DNA of 16,586 nt from Flavobacteriaceae bacterium (GTDB taxonomy: Bacteria > Bacteroidota > Bacteroidia > Flavobacteriales > Flavobacteriaceae). The DNA lies in assembly GCA_029247985.1 (NCBI GenBank), contig JAQWKF010000043.1:1-16586 (forward strand), given 5' to 3'. The translations under genes and the position numbers were made by a program. Shown here in pieces: positions 7,373-14,812 of the stretch. Each line of letters begins with the position of its first letter. Position 1 is the stretch's first letter. The notes under the pieces were generated by a model. The model had not been told where the DNA came from and ran no database searches. It saw only the letters and a list, made by a program, of their open reading frames with translations.

Positions 7373-8297
7373 GGTTAATTTTTTCAGCAAGTAAATATAA
7401 TACAGCCATTCGAATTGCCACACCATTTTCCACTTGATCCAAAATAATGGCTTGGTTAGAATCAACAACCGCACTAGACAGTTCGACCCCCCTATTGATA
7501 GGACCTGGATGCATAATGATAATTTCTTTGTCCAAAGCGTCAAGCATGGGCTTAGTGATCCCATAAAAAGCAGCATACTCCCTATTGGATGGGAAATAGC
7601 TTGCAGACATACGTTCAAATTGTACCCTTAAAACATTAGCCACATCACACCACTTCAAGGCTTTATTTACATCGGTCTCTACCTTAACGCCCAAGCTAGT
7701 AATATGTTTGGGTATTAGTGTTTTTGGGCCGCACACACAAACCTCAGCGCCCAATTTTTGAAGGGCAAAAATATTGGATAAAGCAACTCTTGAATGGAGA
7801 ATATCTCCAATGATAACTACTTTTTTTCCAGCAACATCGCCAAGGCGTTCATTAATGGAAAAGGTGTCGAGCAATGCTTGTGTAGGGTGCTCATGTGCAC
7901 CATCGCCAGCATTGATGATGGTTGCGTCCACGTGTTTTGCCAGAAAGCTAGCAGCACCTGGACTGGAATGACGCATCACCACCATGTCAACTTTCATTGA
8001 TAAAATATTATTTACCGTATCTATTAAGGTTTCTCCTTTCTTCAGAGATGATACAGAAGATGCAAAATTTATTACATCAGCTGATAATCTTTTCTGAGCC
8101 AGCTCAAAAGACAGCTTAGTTCGTGTGCTATTTTCAAAGAAAAGATTGGCTATGGTAATGTCGCGTAATGAAGGAACCTTTTTGATTGGGCGATTGATTA
8201 CTTCTTTAAATTGGGTAGCTGTATCAAAAATAAGCTGGATATCTGCTTCTGTGAGATATTTGATACCCAATAAATGCTTTACGCTTAATTCGCTCAT
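7362..8297 (-). CDS. pyrB: Aspartate carbamoyltransferase, catalytic chain
   Basis: Condenses carbamoyl phosphate with aspartate to give N-carbamoyl-L-aspartate, the committed step of pyrimidine synthesis; 311 aa, normal family length. The carbamoyl phosphate loop FFENSTRTKLSFE has S57-T58-R59-T60; the mobile lysine loop SLKKGET, MRHSSPGAA, HPTQ (137-140), GDILHSRVALSN and the C-terminal HPGPINRG are all present. No pyrI regulatory gene is nearby, so it probably works as a trimer of catalytic chains, or with other partners. Its ATG is only 1 nt after the pyrR stop, and its end overlaps the next small gene by 11 nt. Control is probably through pyrR or the shared promoter. Confidence 0.97.
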   Translation of the reverse strand: MSELSVKHLLGIKYLTEADIQLIFDTATQFKEVINRPIKKVPSLRDITIANLFFENSTRTKLSFELAQKRLSADVINFASSVSSLKKGETLIDTVNNILSMKVDMVVMRHSSPGAASFLAKHVDATIINAGDGAHEHPTQALLDTFSINERLGDVAGKKVVIIGDILHSRVALSNIFALQKLGAEVCVCGPKTLIPKHITSLGVKVETDVNKALKWCDVANVLRVQFERMSASYFPSNREYAAFYGITKPMLDALDKEIIIMHPGPINRGVELSSAVVDSNQAIILDQVENGVAIRMAVLYLLAEKINHAN

Positions 8298-8298
8298 A

Positions 8299-8838
8299 TT
8301 ATTTGTTTACCAGAAATACTGCATCTTCATTGTCTTCTTCTTGCCAACAAACCACAACAAGCTCGTTTTGAATAGCATCAACTTGTCGACCACAAAAATC
8401 AGGTTGTATAGGCAGATGTCTTGAAAATCTGCGATCAATTAAGGTTAGAAGTTGTACTTCCTCTGGACGTCCATAAGAGTCAATAGCTGTCAATGCAGCG
8501 CGAATACTTCTGCCCGTGTATAAAACGTCATCTATTAAAACAATGCGCTTGTTCTCAACGCCAACTTCCATATTGTTAACATTGGCATTTAAGACCTTAT
8601 CACTTCTTCTAAAGTCATCCCTAAAAAAAGTAATGTCAAGCTGGCTGAGCTTTACATCTGCAACCTTATAATGATGTTGTAAAATATGCAACAGACGTTT
8701 TGCTAATCGAACGCCACGCGGCTGCAACCCGACAAGGACAGTTTTAGAGAAGTCGCCGTGGGTTTCTTTAAGTTGACAAGCTAAACGAAAAAGGATGATG
8801 CGCAGGTCTTCGGCACTAAGTAGTTGCTTTTGGCTCAT
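8299..8838 (-). CDS. pyrR: Bifunctional pyr operon regulator / uracil phosphoribosyltransferase
   Basis: PyrR family type I phosphoribosyltransferase, 179 aa (B. subtilis PyrR 181). The PRPP-binding motif VLIDDVLYTGRSIRAAL occupies about residues 100-116. LQPRGVRLAKRL (39-50) and LDITFFRDDFRR (67-78) match the family, as does the C-terminal LLTLIDRRFSRHLPIQPDFCGRQV region. In Bacillus, PyrR binds pyr mRNA with UMP and causes attenuation, and also salvages uracil. Here the leader is probably only about 10 nt and there is 1 nt between pyrR and pyrB, so there is no room for Bacillus-style attenuators at either place. The protein may act mainly as an enzyme or regulate at a different site. It is the first gene of the eight-gene minus-strand block. 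Confidence 0.94.
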   Translation of the reverse strand: MSQKQLLSAEDLRIILFRLACQLKETHGDFSKTVLVGLQPRGVRLAKRLLHILQHHYKVADVKLSQLDITFFRDDFRRSDKVLNANVNNMEVGVENKRIVLIDDVLYTGRSIRAALTAIDSYGRPEEVQLLTLIDRRFSRHLPIQPDFCGRQVDAIQNELVVVCWQEEDNEDAVFLVNK

Positions 8839-8852
8839 CCAAAATATTTTTA

Positions 8853-8860
8853 CAAAAATA
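8853..8860 (-). promoter_or_regulatory. -7 promoter box upstream of pyrR
   Basis: TATTTTTG on the minus strand matches the Bacteroidota consensus TAnnTTTG exactly and ends 14 nt before the pyrR ATG. Transcription would then start near 8847, leaving a leader of about 10 nt. No clear -33 TTG element is seen. This would be the main promoter for the pyrR-to-ppx block. Confidence 0.55.
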
Positions 8861-8939
8861 GAAAAAATTGATGGTTTTTAAGCCTTTATCCTTTTTTCAT
8901 AAAAAATGCGTAATTTTATAGTACCCAAATTTTACAATT

Positions 8940-9218
8940 ATGATTACCAATGCCTATCGTTATTTTGCTGGAAGCTACTTCCAACTTATTCCCTTAACCA
9001 TCATCATTCAGGCCTGTATTGGCTCTATTGCTGTTTATTATATACTGCAAGGAATCCCAGATCTTTGGGATATGTTTCAATTGCTTTGTTGTGTTACTGC
9101 AACTACAATGTATCTAGGCGCAATATTAGCCCAGATTCACGTGAAAAAAGTGTTTTATATTTTCATATTTGGATTGATAGCCAACATAATACTTTTAACA
9201 ATTCAATTAGCAGGTTAA
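8940..9218 (+). CDS. Small three-helix membrane protein, function unknown
   Basis: A 92-aa hydrophobic protein with three likely transmembrane helices at about residues 15-36 (LIPLTIIIQACIGSIAVYYIL), 44-65 (FQLLCCVTATTMYLGAILAQ) and 71-90 (VFYIFIFGLIANIILLTIQL). The lysine pair at 69-70 between helices 2 and 3 is the only basic cluster in the C-terminal half and hints at a cytoplasmic loop. I do not recognise the family. The ATG at 8940 is preceded by TAATTTTA at 8911-8918, one base off the -7 consensus. It is divergent from pyrR and is followed after 15 nt by the isoaspartyl peptidase gene on the same strand, so the two may share a transcript. The overlapping frame in the same stretch (8906-9304) looks non-coding, and coding potential here rests on the clean hydrophobic pattern. 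Confidence 0.75.
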   Translation: MITNAYRYFAGSYFQLIPLTIIIQACIGSIAVYYILQGIPDLWDMFQLLCCVTATTMYLGAILAQIHVKKVFYIFIFGLIANIILLTIQLAG

Positions 9219-9233
9219 TTTTTTTTAAATTAG

Positions 9234-10235
9234 ATGAAATTACCTGTCATCATGTTTCGTCTACTGTTCTCTTTCATTTTATTTATAACTGCCATGAGTT
9301 GTAATAGACCAATCCCTGAAGCCCCTAAAGCCGTACTTGTTATTCATGGTGGTGCAGGTTGGATTTCCCGAGAAAGCGTTTCTGATAGTATGGAAAATGC
9401 TTATATAAAAACTTTAGAAGCAGCCCTAATCAAAGGAAGAGGTATTATTAAAAATGGAGGAAGTAGTCTAGATGCAGTTCAATTGGCCATTGAACACCTT
9501 GAAGACTCTCCATTATTTAATGCGGGAAAAGGCTCAGTATTTACCTATAATGAAACCAATGAAATGGACAGTGCGATCATGAATGGGGCAACTGGTGATG
9601 CTGGAGCAGCTACTGGGATATCAACAATAAAAAATCCCATTCAAGTTGCCCGTGCAGTATTGGATCACTCGGTTCATGTTTTTTTGAGTGGACAAGGAGC
9701 GGAAGAATTTGCCGTAGAGCAAGGACTCAAGCAAGTTGATCCATCATACTTTTTTACTCAAAAAAACTTCGACAGGCTTAAAGAGGTTAAGGTTGCCGTG
9801 AACGTGCCAAGTCAAGAAAAATTAGGTACTGTAGGTGCTGTAGCACTGGATGTAAATGGAAATCTAGCTGCTGGTACATCTACTGGAGGTATGACCAATA
9901 AACGCTATGGTCGCATTGGGGACGTACCCGTTATTGGAGCAGGGACGTATGCCGAAAATGACGTTTGTGGTATTTCGGCTACTGGACATGGGGAGTTTTT
10001 TATCCGAAATGTTGTTGCACACGATATAGCTGCACGAATGAAATATGCAGGACATTCCATCGAAAAGGCATCAACAGAAGTCATTGCTGCATTAAAAGAA
10101 AAAGGAGGCGCAGGAGGGGTTATTGGTCTTGATAGCCAAGGCCATGTAGTCATGCCTTTCAATACACCAGGGATGTTCAGAGGTTATATTTCACTGGATG
10201 GCAGCCCTGTTGTAGCCATCTATGCCGAAGACTAA
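9234..10235 (+). CDS. iaaA: Isoaspartyl peptidase / L-asparaginase, predicted lipoprotein
   Basis: Ntn-hydrolase of the plant-type asparaginase family, 333 aa. It would cleave beta-aspartyl (isoaspartyl) dipeptides and asparagine. The precursor should cut itself between G198 and T199 in KLGTVGAVALD, freeing Thr199 as the nucleophile of the beta subunit. Substrate motifs LVIHGGAGW (35-43), FNAGKGSVF (95-103), AIMNGATGDAGA and GTSTGGMTNKRYGRIGDVPVIGAGTYA agree with E. coli IaaA. Unlike IaaA, it begins with a hydrophobic signal ending in the lipobox-like TAMS-C, giving a lipidated Cys23, so it should act in the periplasm or at the outer membrane. Possible starts are the ATG at 9234 or Met7. The stop overlaps the stop of the convergent capB gene by 4 nt. 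The function is firm; the location is inferred from the signal. Confidence 0.93.
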   Translation: MKLPVIMFRLLFSFILFITAMSCNRPIPEAPKAVLVIHGGAGWISRESVSDSMENAYIKTLEAALIKGRGIIKNGGSSLDAVQLAIEHLEDSPLFNAGKGSVFTYNETNEMDSAIMNGATGDAGAATGISTIKNPIQVARAVLDHSVHVFLSGQGAEEFAVEQGLKQVDPSYFFTQKNFDRLKEVKVAVNVPSQEKLGTVGAVALDVNGNLAAGTSTGGMTNKRYGRIGDVPVIGAGTYAENDVCGISATGHGEFFIRNVVAHDIAARMKYAGHSIEKASTEVIAALKEKGGAGGVIGLDSQGHVVMPFNTPGMFRGYISLDGSPVVAIYAED

Positions 10236-11494
10236 GCGTCTGCTGTAGCTGCAAGACTTTCCGACAAGCGCTTATATACTCCAGAAGTTAACTTCTCACG
10301 AATGGAAGAAAAGGCTTCCAAAGTTTCACTCACATCTTCAAGTGTGTGTGATGATGTAGGAATAAGACGCAATAAAATAAGTCCTTTAGGTATGACTGGA
10401 TAAACGACAATAGAACAAAATATACCGTAGTTTTCTCGAAGGTCTTTTACCAAAACCATTGCTTCTAAAATACTTCCTTTTAGGTAAACCGGCGTAACAC
10501 AACTTTGTGTAGTACCAATATCAAATCCGCGCGCTTTTAAACCTGATTGAAGTGCGTTTACATTTTCCCAAAGTTTCGCTTTTAACTCTGGCATCGTACG
10601 TAACATTTCTAATCTTTTCAGCGCTCCTTTGACCAACACCATTTGTAATGACTTTGCAAATACTTGTGAACGCATATTGTACTTCATGTAGTCCATGATT
10701 TCCTTATCACCAGCAATAAAAGCGCCCGTGCTTGCCATAGACTTAGCAAATGTGGCAAAGTACACATCAATATCGTCCATAACACCTTGCTCCTCTCCTG
10801 CCCCAGCACCAGTTGCTCCTAGGGTTCCGAAGCCATGAGCATCATCAACTAAAAAACGGAATCCGTATTTTTCTTTAAGGGCTGCAATTTCACGTAAACG
10901 CCCTTGTTCGCCACGCATACCAAATACACCTTCAGAAATCACCAAAATACCTCCACCAGTTTCATTGGCTACACGTGTGGCGCGCTGTAAGTTTTTTTCA
11001 AGACTCTCAATGTCGTTGTGACGAAAGGTAAAGCGTTTTCCTACGTGCAAGCGAACGCCATCTACAATACATGCATGCGAATCAACATCGTATACTATAA
11101 CATCATTTTTAGAGACTAAAGTGTCAATAGTAGAAAGTATGCCTTGGTAGCCGAAATTCAGTACATAAGCTGCTTCTTTACCAACAAATTCAGCCAACTC
11201 ATCTTGTAATTGTTCGTGATAGGAAGTATGACCAGACATAAGACGCGCACCCATGGGATAGGCAGAACCGTGTTCGGCAGCGGCCTTGGCATCAATCGCA
11301 CGAACTTCAGGGTGATTGGCAAGTCCCAAATAATCATTAACACTCCAAGTGATCACTTCTTGTCCTTGAAAATACATGCGGTTACCTATCTCACCTTCAA
11401 GTTTGGGAAATGCGAAATAACCTTCAGCTACAGATGCCCACTTTCCAAGTGGCCCTTTATTATTGCGGATTTTTGCAAATAAGTCGTTCGTCAA
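10232..11494 (-). CDS. capB: Alpha-oxoamine synthase, proposed cysteate fatty-acyltransferase (CapB) or serine palmitoyltransferase
   Basis: PLP enzyme of the alpha-oxoamine synthase family (KBL, BioF, ALAS, SPT), 420 aa. Seen features are SVNDYLGLANHP (51-62), YVLNFGYQG (110-118), cofactor-stacking His140 in DSHACIVDG, DDAHGFGTLG (217-226) and the PLP lysine K251 in TFAKSMASTGAFIAG. These enzymes condense an amino acid with an acyl thioester and release CO2. The gene lies 60 nt after a CBS-like gene that fits CapA, so I propose it joins cysteate to a fatty acyl group, giving 3-ketocapnine. Serine palmitoyltransferase is the main alternative. The start appears to be TTG at 11494, as the next Met is residue 40 and MTNDLFAKI...GPLGKWA fits the family. 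It has its own predicted -7 box. Confidence 0.75.
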   Translation of the reverse strand: MTNDLFAKIRNNKGPLGKWASVAEGYFAFPKLEGEIGNRMYFQGQEVITWSVNDYLGLANHPEVRAIDAKAAAEHGSAYPMGARLMSGHTSYHEQLQDELAEFVGKEAAYVLNFGYQGILSTIDTLVSKNDVIVYDVDSHACIVDGVRLHVGKRFTFRHNDIESLEKNLQRATRVANETGGGILVISEGVFGMRGEQGRLREIAALKEKYGFRFLVDDAHGFGTLGATGAGAGEEQGVMDDIDVYFATFAKSMASTGAFIAGDKEIMDYMKYNMRSQVFAKSLQMVLVKGALKRLEMLRTMPELKAKLWENVNALQSGLKARGFDIGTTQSCVTPVYLKGSILEAMVLVKDLRENYGIFCSIVVYPVIPKGLILLRLIPTSSHTLEDVSETLEAFSSIREKLTSGVYKRLSESLAATADA

Positions 11495-11516
11495 TGTATT
11501 GGTTTTTAAGTTGTTA

Positions 11517-11524
11517 CAAATATA
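11517..11524 (-). promoter_or_regulatory. -7 promoter box upstream of capB
   Basis: TATATTTG on the minus strand matches TAnnTTTG exactly. It lies in the 60-bp gap after the capA-like gene and ends 22 nt before the TTG start of capB, giving a leader of roughly 17 nt. It would let capB be transcribed apart from capA; read-through from capA is also possible because no terminator is seen. Confidence 0.45.
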
Positions 11525-11554
11525 GGTATAAAGCTGATATGAGCTAATGCGGAT

Positions 11555-12601
11555 TTAACGAATATACTCAATGGGTTTTTCCTTTTCGATATTTTTGGCA
11601 TCGAAAAAGCCTTGTTCCCGCATCCATTTATCGCTGTAAATTTTACTCATATAACGAGAGCCATGATCACAAAAAATAATGACTACAACACTGTTTTCAT
11701 CAAAAAAAGTGCCCTCATTATCCAGCTGGCGAGCAGCTTGAAGCGCTGCTCCTGAAGTGTATCCAACAAACAAACCTTCTTTTTTGGCTATTTCTCGTGC
11801 GGTATGCGCACTTTCCTCATCTGTTACTTTTTCAAAATGATCAATGACATCAAAATCTGTAGCAGAAGGAATGAGGTTTTTGCCAAGTCCCTCTATGCGA
11901 TAAGGGTATATTTCATTTGAATCAAACTCTTGTGTTTCGTGAAATTTTTTCAAAACAGAACCATAAGCGTCAACGCCTATGATCTGAACATCTTTATTTT
12001 GTTCTTTTAAATAACGACCAATTCCAGAAATAGTACCACCTGTGCCACTACTGGCTATCAAGTGCGTAATCTTTCCTGCTGTTTGGTTCCATATTTCTGG
12101 GCCAGTAGTAAGATAATGAGCTTCTGTGTTGAGTTCGTTAAAGTACTGATTGATATAAATAGACCCCTCAATCTCCTCACTCAATCGTTTAGCCACTTGG
12201 TAGTATGATCGTGGATCGTCAGCACTAACGTGCCCTGGACAAACGTATACCTTAGCACCCATAGATCTCAGCATATCTATCTTGTCTGGGGAAGATTTAG
12301 AAGTAACAGCCAGTATGCAATCATATCCTTTGATGATGCTAACCATAGCCAAACTGTAGCCCGTATTACCAGATGTCGTTTCAATAATGGTGCTGCCAGG
12401 CATTAAAATGCCTTTTTCCTCAGCCTGTTCTATAATGTGAAGTGCAATCCTATCCTTGTTGGAATGACCTGGATTAAAGGCTTCAACTTTGGCATAAAAG
12501 TCACCTTTGAGGTCATCAGTAATGCGGTTGAGCTTGACGAGTGGTGTATTTCCAATCAGCTCTAATGCGCTTTTGTGTGCGGTTATTTTATTAGTTGTCA
12601 T
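11555..12601 (-). CDS. capA: CBS-like PLP enzyme, proposed cysteate synthase (CapA)
   Basis: Fold-type II PLP enzyme of the cysteine synthase / cystathionine beta-synthase group, 348 aa. It has IGNTPLVKLN (16-25), the PLP lysine K49 in GHSNKDR (most relatives have SVKDR), the substrate loop TSGNTG (76-81) and SSGTGGTISG for phosphate binding; SGAALQAARQL follows near the C-terminus. The long insert with YYQVAKRLSEEI and NQYFNELNTEAHYLTTGPEIW resembles CBS more than CysK. Heme-binding and C-terminal CBS-pair domains are absent. Published Capnocytophaga CapA is a CBS-related cysteate synthase using O-phosphoserine and sulfite; adjacency to capB supports that role here. Cysteine synthase or CBS activity remains possible. 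I use the ATG at 12601, not an in-frame TTG at 12613. Confidence 0.75.
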   Translation of the reverse strand: MTTNKITAHKSALELIGNTPLVKLNRITDDLKGDFYAKVEAFNPGHSNKDRIALHIIEQAEEKGILMPGSTIIETTSGNTGYSLAMVSIIKGYDCILAVTSKSSPDKIDMLRSMGAKVYVCPGHVSADDPRSYYQVAKRLSEEIEGSIYINQYFNELNTEAHYLTTGPEIWNQTAGKITHLIASSGTGGTISGIGRYLKEQNKDVQIIGVDAYGSVLKKFHETQEFDSNEIYPYRIEGLGKNLIPSATDFDVIDHFEKVTDEESAHTAREIAKKEGLFVGYTSGAALQAARQLDNEGTFFDENSVVVIIFCDHGSRYMSKIYSDKWMREQGFFDAKNIEKEKPIEYIR

Positions 12602-12635
12602 ATTGTGGCACAAGTCGTGCGGAAATATTGGTGAG

Positions 12636-12643
12636 CAAATTTA
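12636..12643 (-). promoter_or_regulatory. -7 promoter box upstream of capA
   Basis: TAAATTTG, followed by C, on the minus strand is an exact fit to TAnnTTTG. It lies in the 69-bp gap after the peptidase gene and 34 nt before the capA ATG. A TTTTGTTG stretch lies about 11 nt upstream, closer than the usual -33 spacing. Confidence 0.5.
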
Positions 12644-12670
12644 ATAAAAATCAACAAAACATCATTTATC

Positions 12671-14776
12671 CTAATTCTTTTCTAAATACAGAAGGAAAGC
12701 GTATTCCATTGCAACTTCTTTTAATGCTTCAAATCTTCCAGATGCACCGCCATGACCCGCGTCCATGTTGGTGTGCAAAAGAATCAGATTATCTCCTTGT
12801 TGTTCGTCACGAAGTTTGGCCACCCATTTTGCAGGCTCCCAATATTGCACTTGGGAATCATGCAAGCCCGTTGTTATCAATGTGTTTGGATATGACACTG
12901 GCTTAACATTGTCATATGGCGAGTAGGATTTGATATAATGATAATACGTTTCATCGTTTGGATTACCCCATTCGTCATACTCTCCAGTTGTGAGCGGAAT
13001 AGAATCATCTAGCATAGTCGTTACTACATCAACAAAAGGAACTGCTGCAACAATTCCTTTGTACAGTTCCGGTGCCATATTCATTATTGCTCCCATCAAC
13101 AATCCCCCGGCTGATCCCCCCATAGCATAGAGGTGTGCTGATGAAGTATATGAATTGTCAATTAGAAATTTTGAACAAGCGATAAAATCTGTGAATGTAT
13201 TCTTTTTAGTAAGTTGCCGACCGTTTTCATACCAAGTTCTTCCCAAGTACTCTCCGCCTCTGACATGGGCAATTGCAAATACAAATCCCCTGTCCAATAA
13301 ACTCAATCGAACAGATGAAAAATAAGGATCAATAGTATTTCCATAAGAACCATAGCCATATTGTAGCAAGGGTGTTTTTGAAGTTACTGCTGTGTCTTTA
13401 TGGCGTACTAATGAAATTGGGATTTTCGCACCATCATCGGCAGTGGCCCATAAGCGCTCAGCAACATAATTGGATTTATCAAAAGAGCCACCTAGCACTT
13501 CCTGCTCTTTTTTAACTTCTTTACTTTTCGTAGTTGTATTGTAATCTATAACACTAGAGGGAGTTGTCAATGAAGTGAAATTGTACCTAAAGGTTTCGGC
13601 ATCAAAATCAACATTTGTTCCTAGAGAAGCAGAATAGGTCTCGCTTTCAAAATCTATATAATAATCTTCGCTAGCGTCCCATCTTACAACTCTTAACTGA
13701 AGTAAGCCGTTGATGCGCTCAGAAACCACCATAAAATCTCGGAAAAGCTCAACGCCCTCCAACAGGACATCGTCACGGTGCGGGAGTACATCAGTCCAAT
13801 TTTTCATATTAGGTGATGATACGGGTGCTTTGACCAACTTAAAATTGGTGCTGTTGTCAGCATTTGTGGACAAATAAAAATTGTCTTCAAAATGAGCGAC
13901 ACTATACTCTAAGCCGCGCACTCGTTTTTGAATGGTCTCAAACTTACCCTTAGGGCTATTACTAGGTAAAAACTGGTATTCAGAAGTCATGGTGCTGGTA
14001 GAGCCAATCATGATGTATTCGCGAGATTTTGAGGGATAAACAAAGGTGTAAAAAGTTTCATCTTTTTCTTCAAAAACCATGACATCATCAGCTTGGTTGC
14101 TGCCTATTTCATGACGGTAAATCTTATCTGTGCGAAGGGTTTCTTCATCTTTTGAAGTATAAAAGAAGGTTTCGCTGTCTGCGGCCCAAGCTGCATAGGA
14201 ACTCACACCGTGAATTTCGTCTTTAAGCATTTTACCACTAGTCAAATCTTTGACTTTGATGGTGTAAATACGTCTCGACAAGGTGTCAATTCCGTAAGTC
14301 AACTTGGTATTATCAGGGCTCACGCTCAGTCCTGAAACTTGACAATAAGCCAAGTCTTTGGCTAATTCGTTTACATCTAACAATATTTCTTCCGTTGCAT
14401 CCAGTGTTTTGTGTTTACGGGTGAAAATTGGATAATCCTTTCCCTTTTCATATCGGCGGATGTACCAGTACTCATTTAAAAAATAAGGTACAGAACTGTC
14501 GTCTTTCTTTATACGTCCCTTCATTTCCTCAAAAAGTTGCTTTTGCATCTTTTCCGTAGACTTGAGGACAGCTTTGGTATAACTGTTTTCGTCTTCAAGA
14601 TATTGGATTACTTCTGGATCCTCTCGGTTGTTAAGCCAGTAGTAAGGATCAATACGCGTATCGCCATGAATGGACAATTCTTTGTCTTTGGGACTAGCAT
14701 CAGGAGGAGTATGTGTCATGTGGGTACAGCTAATTAGCAGACAAAAATAAGCGGATATGGTGAGTTTTGAGGTCAT
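12671..14776 (-). CDS. ptrB: Oligopeptidase B-like S9A serine peptidase, predicted lipoprotein
   Basis: Prolyl-oligopeptidase-family peptidase, 701 aa. A seven-bladed propeller (about residues 70-430) would cap an alpha/beta hydrolase domain (about 450-701). The catalytic triad is readable: Ser555 in GGSAGGLLMG, Asp640 in GLHDSQVQYWEP and His675 in DAGHGGASGR. The segment MLDDSIPLTTGEYDEWGNP, with its acidic residues, is typical of oligopeptidase B, which cuts short peptides after Arg or Lys. The N-terminus has a hydrophobic stretch ending LLIS-C17, a good lipobox, whereas classical oligopeptidase B is cytosolic; this one should be anchored facing the periplasm. It lies upstream of capA on the same strand, but a promoter separates them. 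It is divergent from prfB with only 36 bp between the starts. Confidence 0.93.
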   Translation of the reverse strand: MTSKLTISAYFCLLISCTHMTHTPPDASPKDKELSIHGDTRIDPYYWLNNREDPEVIQYLEDENSYTKAVLKSTEKMQKQLFEEMKGRIKKDDSSVPYFLNEYWYIRRYEKGKDYPIFTRKHKTLDATEEILLDVNELAKDLAYCQVSGLSVSPDNTKLTYGIDTLSRRIYTIKVKDLTSGKMLKDEIHGVSSYAAWAADSETFFYTSKDEETLRTDKIYRHEIGSNQADDVMVFEEKDETFYTFVYPSKSREYIMIGSTSTMTSEYQFLPSNSPKGKFETIQKRVRGLEYSVAHFEDNFYLSTNADNSTNFKLVKAPVSSPNMKNWTDVLPHRDDVLLEGVELFRDFMVVSERINGLLQLRVVRWDASEDYYIDFESETYSASLGTNVDFDAETFRYNFTSLTTPSSVIDYNTTTKSKEVKKEQEVLGGSFDKSNYVAERLWATADDGAKIPISLVRHKDTAVTSKTPLLQYGYGSYGNTIDPYFSSVRLSLLDRGFVFAIAHVRGGEYLGRTWYENGRQLTKKNTFTDFIACSKFLIDNSYTSSAHLYAMGGSAGGLLMGAIMNMAPELYKGIVAAVPFVDVVTTMLDDSIPLTTGEYDEWGNPNDETYYHYIKSYSPYDNVKPVSYPNTLITTGLHDSQVQYWEPAKWVAKLRDEQQGDNLILLHTNMDAGHGGASGRFEALKEVAMEYAFLLYLEKN

Positions 14777-14812
14777 AATGATGTATTTTTACAATTCTAA
14801 AGTACAAAAAAA

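Noticed and set aside
7373..7618. An extended form of the small STAS-like gene, reaching 195 aa.
   Set aside because: The added part is pyrB read in another frame, rich in W, L and C with no coding character; the ATG at 7372 is sufficient.
8906..9304. A 132-aa open frame over the small membrane protein gene.
   Set aside because: It overlaps both the membrane protein and the start of iaaA in another frame, and its Cys/Tyr/His-rich composition looks like a shadow.
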